From assembly GCA_038246785.1 (NCBI GenBank), contig JBBRVP010000002.1, positions 1 to 64,000 of the forward strand: a DNA stretch of 64,000 nt. The letters are read 5' to 3'. A model generated the notes under the pieces. The model saw nothing but the letters and a program-made list of their open reading frames with translations. It searched no databases and was not told where the DNA came from. Origin of the DNA: JBBRVP01 sp038246785 (GTDB lineage: Bacteria > Actinomycetota > Actinomycetes > Jiangellales > Jiangellaceae). Of this stretch, positions 54,403 to 63,866 are shown in pieces (the first letter of the stretch is position 1; the number at the start of each line of letters is the position of its first letter). The position numbers were made by a program, and so were the translations under genes.

Positions 54403-55623
54403 TCACCCGGCAGCGCGAACGGCGACGGCCAGCCCCCTCGCGAGGTCGCCGCGCGGCTCGACGGTGACCGCGTCGAGGCCGAGCCAGCCCGCCATCGCCA
54501 CCAGCTCGGCGGCGAGCTCGCCGGGAGTGGCGCTCGGGGCGTCCGGCTCTGCCCAGGCCGCGCGGACCACGAGCCGGCCGGTGGCGCGGTCGGACTTGAG
54601 GTCGACCCGGGCGACGAGCGCGTCGCCCAGCAGGAACGGCAGCACGTAGTAGCCGTGCACGCGCTGTTGCTCGGGAACATAGATCTCCAGCCGGTAGCGG
54701 AAGCCGAACAGCGCCTCGGTGCGCTCGCGCTTCCAGACCAGGGAGTCGAACGGGCTGAGCAGCGCCCGGGCGCCGACCCGGCGCGGGACCCGGGCGTCGC
54801 GGTGCAGGTATCCCGCCCGCCGCCATCCGGGCAGCTGCACCGGCAACAGCACGCCGTCCTCGACCAGCTCGGCGACGGCGCGCTGCGACTCGGCGGGGCG
54901 CAGCCGGAAGTAGTCGCGCAGGCACGGCTCACTCGCCACGCCGTGGGCGCGTGCCGCGATCCCGACGAGCGCCCGGAACGACTCCTCCGGGCTCGGGTCG
55001 GAGGCGGCGGTGACCCCTGGTGGGAGCACGCGCTCCGGCAGGTCGTACCGGCGCTCGAACTGCGCGCTGCGCCCGGCCGAGGTGACCTCGCCGGACCAGA
55101 ACAGGTGCTCCAGCGCCTGCTTGACCACCGACCAGTTCCAGCCCCACTCCGCGCGCTCGCGTGGATGGTCGACGGCGAGCGCACGCTCCACCTGCACCGC
55201 CGTGAGCGGACCGCGGGCGGCGACCTCCTCCAGCGCCGCCGCGACCACCCCGGGGTGCTCCTGCGCCACCCGTCGCATGCCGGCCCAGGCCGCTGCCCGC
55301 CATCGCGCCATCCGCCAGCGCAGGAACGGGTGGGTGCGCGGCGGCAGCAGGCTCGCCTCGTGCGCCCAGTACTCCACGAGCCGGCGCGGGGGCCGCCCGG
55401 ACGCTCGGTCGAGCACGTCACGGTCGTAGGGACCGAGTCGGCTGAAGAAGGGCAGGTAGTGGCTGCGCGCGACCACGTTGACCGAGTCGAGCTGGACGAC
55501 GCCGACCCGGTCGACCACCCGCTGCACGTGTCGGGCCGTCACCGCCCGCGCCGGACGTGGATCGGCGAAGCCCTGGGCGGCGAGGGCCACCCGTCGCGCC
55601 TGTCGCAACGACAGCGAGTCCAC
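54403..55623 (-). CDS. YcaQ-like winged-helix DNA glycosylase
   Basis: A protein of 406 residues of the HTH 42 family. LSLRQARRVALAAQGFADP, RVGVVQLDSVNVVARSHYLPFFSRLG and the C-terminal SPFDSLVWKRERTEALFGF are typical. The QLD motif is the catalytic one of E. coli YcaQ (AlkX), which removes crosslinked or alkylated bases. Start GTG 55623 fits the family; the frame extends to 55686. Confidence 0.85.
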   Translation of the reverse strand: MDSLSLRQARRVALAAQGFADPRPARAVTARHVQRVVDRVGVVQLDSVNVVARSHYLPFFSRLGPYDRDVLDRASGRPPRRLVEYWAHEASLLPPRTHPFLRWRMARWRAAAWAGMRRVAQEHPGVVAAALEEVAARGPLTAVQVERALAVDHPRERAEWGWNWSVVKQALEHLFWSGEVTSAGRSAQFERRYDLPERVLPPGVTAASDPSPEESFRALVGIAARAHGVASEPCLRDYFRLRPAESQRAVAELVEDGVLLPVQLPGWRRAGYLHRDARVPRRVGARALLSPFDSLVWKRERTEALFGFRYRLEIYVPEQQRVHGYYVLPFLLGDALVARVDLKSDRATGRLVVRAAWAEPDAPSATPGELAAELVAMAGWLGLDAVTVEPRGDLARGLAVAVRAAG

Positions 55624-55711
55624 GCCGCGAGGCTCGACGACGCGGGCGACAGCCACCCGTGGGATGCTGCCAGAGCGGCCCGACACCGCCGAGCCGCTGG
55701 ATCGGGCACCC

Positions 55712-56422
55712 CTACGGCAGGTCGAGCAGGTGCTCCCGCAACGCGTAGACCACGGCCGCCATCCGGCTGTGCAGCTGCAGCTTGTCGAGGATGTTGCGTA
55801 CGTGGTTGCGCACCGTGTTCTCGCTGATGAACAGGGCCCGGGCGATCTCGCGGTTGTTGCTGCCGTCCGCCACGAGCCGCAGCACCTCCAGCTCGCGCAC
55901 GGTGAGCCGGGGAGCCGTGCCGGCCGCGGTGGCGTTGCCAGCCGAGGGGTCGGCGGCGGTCAGTTCAGCGGGGATCTCCGTCAACGGCTGTTCCGCCGTC
56001 GGCTGGCCGGGGCGCGGCTGCCCGGCAGCGACCGCCCGCACCGTGGCGGCGACCTCGTCGACGGAGACGTCCTTGAGCAGGTAGCCGCTGGCGCCGGCCC
56101 GGAACGCATCGCTGAGGTCGGCCTCGTCGGCGCTCACGGCAAGCATGACGACCCGCGTGCGCGGCGAGGCCTCGACGAGCTGGGCGCAGGCGATGATGCC
56201 TGACCGTTGCGGCATCCGGATGTCCAGGAGCACGACGTCCGGCAGCCTCTCCGCGGCCATGACGAGGGCGGAGGGGCCGTCGGATGCCTCCCCCACCACC
56301 GTGATCCCCGCCGCGGAGCCGAGCAGCATGGCCAGCCCGCGGCGGAACAGCTGCTGGCTGTCGACGACGACGACCCGAATCGGCGCTGTCGTGCTGCCGG
56401 TGGGAGGACCCGCTGCACCCAT
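55712..56422 (-). CDS. NarL/LuxR-type response regulator
   Basis: A protein of 236 residues. The receiver domain has the phosphate-accepting Asp in VVLLDIRMP and Lys in GYLLKDVS. One of the usual paired acidic residues after VVVVD is Ser (VVVVDSQQLFRRGL). The LuxR-type HTH is complete (LTVRELEVLRLVADGSNNREIARAL). No sensor kinase gene is adjacent, so it is an orphan here. A 40-residue Pro/Ala-rich linker joins the domains. Confidence 0.9.
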   Translation of the reverse strand: MGAAGPPTGSTTAPIRVVVVDSQQLFRRGLAMLLGSAAGITVVGEASDGPSALVMAAERLPDVVLLDIRMPQRSGIIACAQLVEASPRTRVVMLAVSADEADLSDAFRAGASGYLLKDVSVDEVAATVRAVAAGQPRPGQPTAEQPLTEIPAELTAADPSAGNATAAGTAPRLTVRELEVLRLVADGSNNREIARALFISENTVRNHVRNILDKLQLHSRMAAVVYALREHLLDLP

Positions 56423-56496
56423 CGCGCCCCCCGCCGTCCCGCAGAGCCCGTCAGCGTCACTCGATCAGCCGTCATGCCAGCGGCGTCGCCAGCCGG

Positions 56497-57132
56497 CTAG
56501 GCCGCCCCGTCCATCTGCAGCCGGATGACTCCGTAGGAGAAGCCGCGCCGGCGGTAGACCACGCTCGGCTCATTGGTCCCCGCATCGACGAACAGATAGA
56601 AGTCGTGGCCGACCAGCTCCATCTCGTAGAGCGCCTGGTCGAGCGTCATCGGCACGGCGCTGTGCCGCTTCTCGCGGACGACGAGCGGCCCCTCGCCCTC
56701 GACCACGAGGCCGCCTACCTCCCGGACCCGGGCCGGCCCGGGTCCGGTCGCGACCTGCCCGTCGTCGGGCTCCGCCTCGACGAGGTGTGCGGTCGCCTGT
56801 GCCACGGAGACGGGGGTGCGCGAGCCGTGGTGGACCCGCCGGCGGTCGGCGTCCCGACGCAGCCGGGCAGCCAGTTTCTGGATCACCAGGTCGAGCGCAG
56901 CGTAGCGGTCGTCGGCCGCGGCCTCGGCACGGATGACGGGCCCCTTGGACGCCACGGTGATCTCGATCCGGCAGCGCTGGTCGGCCTGTCGCGGGTTGGC
57001 CTCCTCCCGCACCTCGACGTCGACCCGGATGATGCGCGGGGACAGCCGATCGATCCCGGCGAGCTTGTCGGCGACGTGTTCGCGAAAGCGCTCCGAGACC
57101 TCGCAGCGACGGCCCCTCACGACGATGTCCAC
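56497..57132 (-). CDS. hpf: Ribosome hibernation-promoting factor, long form
   Basis: A protein of 211 residues. The N-terminal domain (VDIVVRGRRCEVSERFREHV, DKLAGIDRL) binds the ribosome, and the C-terminal domain (SAVPMTLDQALYEMELVGHD, FYLFVDAG) dimerises to form 100S particles. GTG 57132 has GGGAGGA upstream. It lies next to comF as in mycobacteria. Confidence 0.95.
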   Translation of the reverse strand: MDIVVRGRRCEVSERFREHVADKLAGIDRLSPRIIRVDVEVREEANPRQADQRCRIEITVASKGPVIRAEAAADDRYAALDLVIQKLAARLRRDADRRRVHHGSRTPVSVAQATAHLVEAEPDDGQVATGPGPARVREVGGLVVEGEGPLVVREKRHSAVPMTLDQALYEMELVGHDFYLFVDAGTNEPSVVYRRRGFSYGVIRLQMDGAA

Positions 57133-57185
57133 TCGGTCCTCCCAGGCTCGACACCTGCGGCGAGCTCGACCGCTCGATCGCCACG

Positions 57186-57959
57186 CTAGTCGCCGACCGG
57201 CGCTCCCGACACCGGTGGGGCGCGGCGGGAGGTGGCTGCGACCACAGCCGCTGCCAGGGGAGGGTGGCCGGCCGCGTGCAGCGCCCGCGCGGCCTCGGCC
57301 AGGGTGGCACCGGTGGTGAGCACATCGTCGACCAGCAGCAGCCGGCCTCCGTCCAGCAGCCGGGCAGCCCCCGAGGCGACGCTCATCGCCCGGTGCTGGT
57401 TGGCGCGGCGCCGGGCGGAGTCCAGGCCGGCCTGGTCGACCACTCGCCGCCGCAACCGCAGCACCGGCACGACCCGGACGTCGATCCCCCGACGGCGCAG
57501 GTCCACGGCGGCCACCCGCGAGATGCGCAGCAGCGGATCGTGCCCGCGACGCCGGGCGCTGCCTGGCCGCGACGGCACCGGCACGAGCGCAGTCGCCCCG
57601 TTCCCCCCACCGGCGAGCCCGCCGGTCGGGGCGCCGGGGGCGCCGGTCAGGGCGCCGGTCAGGGCGCCGGCCAGAGCGCCGAACGCAGCCGAGGCGAGGG
57701 CCGCACCGAGCGGGGCAGCCAGGCTCAGCCGCCCGTGCTCCTTGTGCTCGAGCAGCAGCGCGCGGGTGGCACCGGCGTACTCCGCGGCGGCTACCACCGG
57801 GGGCAGGCCCGGCGGGCAGGGGTCCGGTCGGGCCGGCCGTGGCCGCCCGAGCGCCGCCCGGCAGTGCTGGCAGGCGGCCGCGCCAGGGGCGCCGCAGCCC
57901 GCGCAGCCCGCGCCGAGCACGAGGTCGAGCGCCGACCGGGCGAGCGAGGCCACCGTCAC
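57186..57959 (-). CDS. comF: ComF family phosphoribosyltransferase-like protein
   Basis: A protein of 257 residues with an N-terminal zinc motif CAGCGAPGAAACQHC and the PRPP loop LLLVDDVLTTGAT. RxG-rich SRPGSARRRGHDPL and ARRRANQHRAMSVASGAARLLDG are family-like. An Ala/Gly/Thr-rich insertion (about residues 105-135) is encoded by imperfect tandem repeats and is unusual. ComF proteins are linked to DNA uptake, though in actinobacteria the role is unclear. GTG 57959 is chosen; a longer start at 57986 is possible. Confidence 0.85.
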   Translation of the reverse strand: MTVASLARSALDLVLGAGCAGCGAPGAAACQHCRAALGRPRPARPDPCPPGLPPVVAAAEYAGATRALLLEHKEHGRLSLAAPLGAALASAAFGALAGALTGALTGAPGAPTGGLAGGGNGATALVPVPSRPGSARRRGHDPLLRISRVAAVDLRRRGIDVRVVPVLRLRRRVVDQAGLDSARRRANQHRAMSVASGAARLLDGGRLLLVDDVLTTGATLAEAARALHAAGHPPLAAAVVAATSRRAPPVSGAPVGD

Positions 57960-58112
57960 AACGGGCACAGGTCGGGCACCGGGCACGCACCCAGGCTCCC
58001 CGCCGCGGCGGCGTCGGGCCAGCCGCCGTACGCAGTCGGTGGACGATGGCGGCGCGTGTGCCCGGCCTGTGGACGAACGCGCCCGACAAACGCCGCTGCC
58101 GAACGCCGCTGG

Positions 58113-59843
58113 TCAGCCGGGGTAGGCCGGCGCGACCGCGTCGGCCGCCGGCGTCCACTGCTGGGCGGCCCCGAGCCGGTAGAGCTCTCCCGAGGTGGTC
58201 GCCAGCACCGGCGGCTCGCCGGGGGCGACCGCCACCTCGACGGCACCGGGCACCGAACCACGACTGACCAGGCTGGCCCCGGACAGCGCGACCAGCTCGA
58301 GCTGCTGGCCCGCGTCGGGGTCGCGCGCGAGGACGGCCAGCTCGGTCGGGTCCGACCAGCCGACGTCGAGCGCGCCCCGGACGCGGGTGACCTCAGCGTT
58401 GGCGACGACGCGCAGCGGGTCGTTCCCGTCGAGGTCGCCGACGACCACGCCGACGACGACCTCACGCTTGCGGTCCCGCTCGACCACCATGGCGACGCGG
58501 ACACCGTCGCGGGCGACCCGCAGCCGCCGTACGTCGGCACCAGCGAGGCCCTCCACCGGCACCCGCACCGGCGAACGCCCGGGAGCGGCGACCTGCACCA
58601 CAGCGCCGCCGGCCCTGGAGTCGACGACCCACACCCGGCCAAGCCGGTCGTAGGAGGGCGGGCCGAGGTCGGTCCCGGTGAGCAGCACCTGCGCGGCTCC
58701 GGCGGAGTCGCTCAGCCCGGCGACCAGCAGGCGTCGACCGTCGGCGGTCACCGCGGCCGCGGCGTCGCGGCCGAGGTCGACGGCTACCGAACGGAGCCCT
58801 CCCAGCGCTCCCGTGCCCAGGGGGCCGGCGACCGGCCGCGGGTCTGCGTCGCCGACGGCCACCACTTTGCGCCCACTCAGCGCGTAGACAGTGCGGTCCG
58901 GGGCGGTCACGGTCGGGTCGAAACGCCGCCAGGACGTCATCGACTGGACACCAGTGGCCGAGGCGCCGCCGACCACCACGGGGACCCCGTCCAGGGTGAG
59001 GCGCAGCCCCCGGACGCTGGCCACCTGTCCGAGGGTCCAGACGAGCGCGGCCGAGATGAGGTCCCGCTGGCGCTCCGGGACGTCGGAGGCACTGACCGTG
59101 AGGTCCACTTGCGCGATGCCGTCGGCGACGACCACCGAGGGGCTCGACAGCTCGGCCTCGGCCGGGAACGGCGAGCTGACTGCCGGGGCCAGCTGGCGCG
59201 ACGGACCCTGCAGCAGGCTCTGCACGAGCAGGGTGGGCACAGCGCCGTTGACCGGCAGGTAGACCTGCTCGGGGACGAGGACCTGCCCGTCGGCGGACGG
59301 GAAGTAGACGTCGTAGGCCTCCAGCTCGCGCTCGACGTTGAACTCCGACATGTACAGCCCGGCGGGAGGGTCGTCGATCCGCCACTGCCCGTGCTCCCGG
59401 ACGAGGTCGAGATCGAGCCGCACGGACGCTCCGGTCGGCGTCCTCAGGTAGCGCCCGTCAGCGCCGATCCGGGCGACCTGCGCCAGGGTGACCTCGACCC
59501 GCCCGGGTGAGACCTGCTCGACCTGGCGGGTCAGCGCGTCGTAGACAACCGTGCCGCCGCCCTGTTCCCAGGCTGAACGGCCGCGAGCGGACAGGTACCG
59601 GGACACCGTGCGGTTGCCCGGGTCGTAGGCGGCCATCGCATCGAACCAGCCCTCGACGAGCTGGGTCTCGGTGTCGCCCCGCCGGGGGTCCGGCGGGTAG
59701 TACCGGACGTACGGCGCCGGGTCGTCGGCCCGCACCGGTCCGCCCTCCACGATCCCGCCCGAGGTCGGGATGCCCGCGCAACCGGCGAGCAGCGCGGCTG
59801 CCGCCACGAGGACGGCGACGAGGGTGCGGTCACCGCGACGCAT
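58113..59843 (-). CDS. lpqB: Lipoprotein LpqB
   Basis: A protein of 576 residues with a lipobox LLAGC at the end of the signal peptide. The N-terminal region and GerMN domain (VYLPVNGAVPTLLVQSLLQG) are followed by a beta-propeller (LGRVWVVDSRAGG). LpqB regulates the MtrB sensor from outside the membrane. Its start overlaps the mtrB stop by 14 bases, so mtrA-mtrB-lpqB is one operon. Confidence 0.95.
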   Translation of the reverse strand: MRRGDRTLVAVLVAAAALLAGCAGIPTSGGIVEGGPVRADDPAPYVRYYPPDPRRGDTETQLVEGWFDAMAAYDPGNRTVSRYLSARGRSAWEQGGGTVVYDALTRQVEQVSPGRVEVTLAQVARIGADGRYLRTPTGASVRLDLDLVREHGQWRIDDPPAGLYMSEFNVERELEAYDVYFPSADGQVLVPEQVYLPVNGAVPTLLVQSLLQGPSRQLAPAVSSPFPAEAELSSPSVVVADGIAQVDLTVSASDVPERQRDLISAALVWTLGQVASVRGLRLTLDGVPVVVGGASATGVQSMTSWRRFDPTVTAPDRTVYALSGRKVVAVGDADPRPVAGPLGTGALGGLRSVAVDLGRDAAAAVTADGRRLLVAGLSDSAGAAQVLLTGTDLGPPSYDRLGRVWVVDSRAGGAVVQVAAPGRSPVRVPVEGLAGADVRRLRVARDGVRVAMVVERDRKREVVVGVVVGDLDGNDPLRVVANAEVTRVRGALDVGWSDPTELAVLARDPDAGQQLELVALSGASLVSRGSVPGAVEVAVAPGEPPVLATTSGELYRLGAAQQWTPAADAVAPAYPG

Positions 59844-61551
59844 CGCCGGCCCCCTCGCGACTAGCCAGCCGGCGATAGGACGCGCCGACCGACTCGAGAG
59901 TCTGCAGGTGTACGTCGGCCGGCATGAGCGGGATCGGGGAGCTGCGCAGCACGCCGCCGGCGGTGCGGGGCAGCGTCACCCGGAACTGCGACCCGACGCC
60001 CGGCTCACCCCAGGCCTGCAGCCAGCCGGCGTGCAGCCGGACGTCCTCGAGCGCGATCGACAGGCCCAGCCCCGTGCCGCCGGTGGCCCGCGCCCGCGCG
60101 GGGTCGGCGCGCCAGAACCGGTTGAAGACCATCGCCGCGTCGCCGGGCCGCAGGCCGACACCGCGGTCACGAACGGCCACGGCCACGGCGTCCTGGTCGG
60201 CGGCCACCCGCAGCGCCACGTCGCGGCCCTCGCCGTGCTCGATCGCGTTGCCGACGAGGTTGCGCAGGACGCGGTCGATCCGCCGCTGGTCGACCTCCGC
60301 GGTGCACGGGGTGCCCGGCAGGTCGAGCACCAGCCGGGAGCCCTTGTTGGCCGCCAGCGGTGCGTAGGTGTCGGCGACTCGGCGGACCAAGTCGCCGACG
60401 TCGACCTGCTCGGTATCGAGGACCGCCGCGCCGGCGTCGAAGCGGCTGATCTCCAGCAGGTCGACGAGCAGCTCCTCGAATCGGTCGAGCTGGGTCTGCA
60501 GCAGCTCCGCGGAGCGGCTCACCGCCGGGTCGAAGTGCCCTCGCCCCTCGTGCAGGACGTCCGCGGCCATGCGGATCGTCGTCAGCGGCGTACGCAGCTC
60601 GTGCGAGACGTCGGAGACGAAGCGTCGCTGCAGCCGGGAGAGGTCCTCGAGCTTGCGGATCTGCTGCTGCAGGCTCTCTGCCATCTCGTTGAAGCTGCGG
60701 GCCAGCCTGGCCAGGTCGTCCTGGCCGCGGACGGCCATCCGCTCCTCGAGCCGCCCGGCGGCAAGCCGCTCGGCGATCTGGGCGGCCATGCGCACCGGCG
60801 TGACCACCTGGCGGACGACGAGCCAGGCGACCGCGGCCAGCAACACCGCGAGGAGGACCGCCGAGCTGAGCACCGCGCGGCGCACGAGGTCGAGCGTCTG
60901 CTGCTGCTGGTCGAGCGGGAACAGGTAGTAGAGCTCGTAGCTGCCGGTACCGGGCACGTTGACCGGTGCGCCGACGACATACCCGGGCACCGTGCGGTCA
61001 TCGACGTAGCGGATCAGCGTGTAGGTGCTCGCGATGCGCTCCTGGTCGAGGACGGCCGTGCGCAGGGCCCCCGGCACGCTGCGTTGCGAGACGTCGCGCG
61101 ACGCGCGGTCGGAGCGGCTGGGCACCGGCGCCTCGTCGCCGGACTGGCCGAGCAGCACCACCTCGTAGAGCCCGGCGGCCCCGCCCCCACGGAACGCCAG
61201 CTCCTGCACGAGCTGGGTCAGCAGCTGGTCGACCGCGCCCGGCTCCACGTCGCGGGCGGCGTCGAGCCGCGCCTGGGCGGAGTCGATGCCGGCGCTGGCG
61301 TCGGCGCGGGCCGCGGCGGTCTTGGCGTCGAGCAGGCCCTCGCTGACCTGGCGGAGCAGCACCAGTCCGAGCAGGACCGAGACGACCAGCGACAGCACCA
61401 TCGTGGTGGCCACCACCCGCAGCTGCAGGGAGCGCCGCCAGGTACCGGACACCGCATGCCACGCCCGCGCCGCTGCGCCGGCGGCGCCGCCACCGGCGCG
61501 GACGGCCGCGTCGGGCGGGTCAGGCACGCCGGCGGGCGGTGGGGGTGTCAT
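59830..61551 (-). CDS. mtrB: Sensor histidine kinase MtrB
   Basis: A protein of 573 residues with two membrane helices (about 48-70 and 225-245), an extracellular domain, HAMP, the HisKA motif VSDVSHELRTPLTTIRM and a HATPase with DRGVGLRPGD and GTGLGLSIALED. It phosphorylates MtrA and links division and cell-wall state to gene expression. 41 bases after mtrA. The C-terminal tail of about 60 residues beyond the ATPase domain is unstructured. Confidence 0.96.
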   Translation of the reverse strand: MTPPPPAGVPDPPDAAVRAGGGAAGAAARAWHAVSGTWRRSLQLRVVATTMVLSLVVSVLLGLVLLRQVSEGLLDAKTAAARADASAGIDSAQARLDAARDVEPGAVDQLLTQLVQELAFRGGGAAGLYEVVLLGQSGDEAPVPSRSDRASRDVSQRSVPGALRTAVLDQERIASTYTLIRYVDDRTVPGYVVGAPVNVPGTGSYELYYLFPLDQQQQTLDLVRRAVLSSAVLLAVLLAAVAWLVVRQVVTPVRMAAQIAERLAAGRLEERMAVRGQDDLARLARSFNEMAESLQQQIRKLEDLSRLQRRFVSDVSHELRTPLTTIRMAADVLHEGRGHFDPAVSRSAELLQTQLDRFEELLVDLLEISRFDAGAAVLDTEQVDVGDLVRRVADTYAPLAANKGSRLVLDLPGTPCTAEVDQRRIDRVLRNLVGNAIEHGEGRDVALRVAADQDAVAVAVRDRGVGLRPGDAAMVFNRFWRADPARARATGGTGLGLSIALEDVRLHAGWLQAWGEPGVGSQFRVTLPRTAGGVLRSSPIPLMPADVHLQTLESVGASYRRLASREGAGDASR

Positions 61552-61592
61552 GTCGTGGACCCAACGGGGAGCGGCGTCCGGGAGTGCCCGGC

Positions 61593-62273
61593 TCAGCCGC
61601 CGTCCCCGGCCTTGTAGCCGACGCCACGGACGGTGAGCACGACCTCCGGGTGCTCGGGATCGCGTTCCACCTTCGACCGCAGCCGCTGCACATGGACGTT
61701 GACCAGCCTGGTGTCAGCGGCGTGGCGGTAGCCCCAGACCCGCTCCAGCAGCGCCTCACGTGAGAAGACCTGCCAGGGCCGGCGGGCCAGGCAGCTGAGC
61801 AGGTCGAACTCCAGTGGCGTCAGCGGGATGACCTCGTCGCCGCGGTGTACGACGTGGCCGGCGACGTCGATGCTGAGGTCGCCCACCTCGAGGGTCTCCG
61901 GCTGCGGTTCCTCGGGCCGGCGCAGCCGGGCCCGGACACGAGCGACCAGCTCCTTGGGCTTGAACGGCTTGACGACGTAGTCGTCCGCACCCGATTCCAG
62001 GCCGAGGACGACGTCGACGGTGTCGCTCTTTGCGGTGAGCATGACGATAGGCGTTCCGGACTCGCGACGGATGTCTCGGCAGACGTCGATGCCGTCACGG
62101 CCGGGCAGCATGAGGTCGAGCAGGACGAGGTCGGGCCGGTAGTCGCGGAAGGCCGTCACGGCGTCGTCGCCGCTGGCGACGACGGACGACTCGTAGCCCT
62201 CGTTGAGCAGCACGATGCCGAGCATCTCCGCCAACGCGGTGTCGTCATCGACGATGAGCACCCGACCTTTCAT
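61593..62273 (-). CDS. mtrA: Response regulator MtrA
   Basis: A protein of 226 residues, OmpR type. Phosphoacceptor Asp in VLLDLMLPGRDG, Thr in VMLTAKSD, Lys in VVKPFKPKELVARVRAR, and a winged-helix C-terminus (EVIPLTPLEFDLLSCLARRP, DTRLVNVHVQRLRSKVE). It controls cell division and cell-wall genes in actinobacteria. ATG 62273 is the family start. A longer apparent frame is coding shadow. Confidence 0.98.
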   Translation of the reverse strand: MKGRVLIVDDDTALAEMLGIVLLNEGYESSVVASGDDAVTAFRDYRPDLVLLDLMLPGRDGIDVCRDIRRESGTPIVMLTAKSDTVDVVLGLESGADDYVVKPFKPKELVARVRARLRRPEEPQPETLEVGDLSIDVAGHVVHRGDEVIPLTPLEFDLLSCLARRPWQVFSREALLERVWGYRHAADTRLVNVHVQRLRSKVERDPEHPEVVLTVRGVGYKAGDGG

Positions 62274-62352
62274 GGCTCCATCGTGGCACCTGCGAGGCAT
62301 CGAGGACGTCCTGGACGCCGACTCGACCGCGCGGGGATGACACGATGACGCG

Positions 62353-63390
62353 GTGAGCGAGCCCGCCGCGCCGCCGTCCGGGTGGGGCATCGGTGGGGTA
62401 CCCCCCGGACCCGGGCCGGCAGGATGGGCGCCGCCGGACGTCAAGCCCGGCATCGTCGCGCTGCGACCGCTCGGGGTGGGCGACATCCTCGACGGAGCAA
62501 TCGCGGCGATCCGCACCAACCCGCGCACCTTCCTCGGGCTGTCCGCGGTCGTCGTGGCGGTCACCACGCTGCTGCAGCTCGCGGCGGCGCTGCTGCTGCA
62601 CCGCGATGCGGTGTCGGTGGCCACCGCCGCAGCGGTCTACGGCCAGTCGTCGCTGTCTGAGCTGGTCGCCGGCCTCGGCGACGCCGGCGTCGTGTACGTC
62701 GGCTCGGCCGTGCTGAGCTGGGCGGCCACCTTGGTGCTCGGCGGCGTGCTGGCCGTCGCCGTCGGGCGCGCCGTCCTGGGCCAGCGGCCGCCACCTGTGC
62801 AGGCCTGGAGAGCGGTCCGCCCCTGGGTGTGGGCCCGGCTCGTCGGCGCCCTGGCGGTCTCGGTGTTGGTGGCGGCCGCTCCGCCGGTGATCGCCGCGGC
62901 GGTCGCCGTCGCGGCCGGCCTGGCCGGCGCCCCGACGGCCCTCGTCGCGGCGTTGGTCCTGCTGGCCGTCGTCGCGGTCGGGCCGCTGTGCCTGTGGCTG
63001 TCAGTACGCCTGGCGCTCGCCGGACCGGCGCTGGTGCTGGAGTCCGTGGACGGATCCCGGCCGATCGGCGTGATCGACGCGCTGCGCCGCTCGTCGCGAC
63101 TCGTGTCCGGCGCTTGGTGGCGCACCTGCGGTCTGCTGCTGCTCGTCGCCGTGATCGCCGGTGCCGTCAGCGGCGTGGTCGCAGCACCGTTGGCCGCCGC
63201 CGCGAGCTTCCTGCCGGCTGGCGGCCCGGGTGCGCTCGCGCTGCAGTCGCTCGGCTCCTTCGTCGCCGGCCTGCTCACCACCCCGTTCGGCGCCGCCGCG
63301 GTCACGCTGGTCTACATCGACCGCCGCATCCGGACCGAGGGACTCGCCGCGAAGCTGGCCCGGGCAGCCGGCGTGGCGCTCCCTGGCTGA
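62353..63390 (+). CDS. Multipass membrane protein, glycerophosphodiester phosphodiesterase membrane-domain-like
   Basis: A protein of 345 residues with about six membrane helices after a Pro/Gly-rich N-terminus. RPLGVGDILDGAIAAIRTNP, and SVRLALAGPALVLESVDGSR followed by GVIDALRRSSRLVSGAWWR, are the recurring motifs of this family. No catalytic domain. GTG 62353. It is divergent from mtrA with 80 bases between, and its stop is 11 bases from that of the convergent cyclic-nucleotide-binding gene. Confidence 0.7.
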   Translation: MSEPAAPPSGWGIGGVPPGPGPAGWAPPDVKPGIVALRPLGVGDILDGAIAAIRTNPRTFLGLSAVVVAVTTLLQLAAALLLHRDAVSVATAAAVYGQSSLSELVAGLGDAGVVYVGSAVLSWAATLVLGGVLAVAVGRAVLGQRPPPVQAWRAVRPWVWARLVGALAVSVLVAAAPPVIAAAVAVAAGLAGAPTALVAALVLLAVVAVGPLCLWLSVRLALAGPALVLESVDGSRPIGVIDALRRSSRLVSGAWWRTCGLLLLVAVIAGAVSGVVAAPLAAAASFLPAGGPGALALQSLGSFVAGLLTTPFGAAAVTLVYIDRRIRTEGLAAKLARAAGVALPG

Positions 63391-63400
63391 GTGCGACCGG

Positions 63401-63829
63401 TCAGGCGCGCGCCGGGGCGTGAAGGTCTGCCTCGCGCAGCCGACGGGCGAGCCCGACCATGACCTTGCGCCCCACCGGTGGCACCTCCTCGACGAGCGCC
63501 CAGAAGCGCCGCCGCTCGACGACCATGAGGTCGACGTCGGTGAGGCTCACCACCGAGGCGTCGCGTGGGGCCGGGTCGATCACGGCGAGCTCACCGAAGA
63601 AGTCGCCGGGCCCGAGCTCGTCGAGGTCGGCGCCGCCACGGCGGACGACGAGCCGCCCGGCGAAGACCAGGCAGAACTCCTCACCGGGCTTCCCTTCGGC
63701 GACCACGACGTGCCCGGGCCCGAAGCGGAGGTGGTCGGCGTGCCGCAGCAGCTGGCCGAGCTCCTTCTTGGACAGATCGGCGAACAGCGGAACGGCTCTG
63801 AGCCGTTCGACGTAGGCATCGGTGGCCAC
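63401..63829 (-). CDS. Cyclic-nucleotide-binding domain protein
   Basis: A protein of 142 residues that is one cNMP-binding beta barrel (VPLFADLSKKELGQLLRHAD, VVVAEGKPGEEFCLVFAGRLVV, LGPGDFFGELAVIDPAPRDASV) with a short C-terminal helix. The PGEEF and FFGELAVIDPAPR pocket looks complete, including Glu and Arg for the phosphate. No HTH is present, so it is not a CRP-type regulator by itself. GGGAG precedes GTG 63829. It is next to the S-adenosylhomocysteinase gene. Confidence 0.88.
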   Translation of the reverse strand: MATDAYVERLRAVPLFADLSKKELGQLLRHADHLRFGPGHVVVAEGKPGEEFCLVFAGRLVVRRGGADLDELGPGDFFGELAVIDPAPRDASVVSLTDVDLMVVERRRFWALVEEVPPVGRKVMVGLARRLREADLHAPARA

Positions 63830-63866
63830 GGTGCTCCCTCTTCGTGCCGGCCCGCCGGTCGCGGCG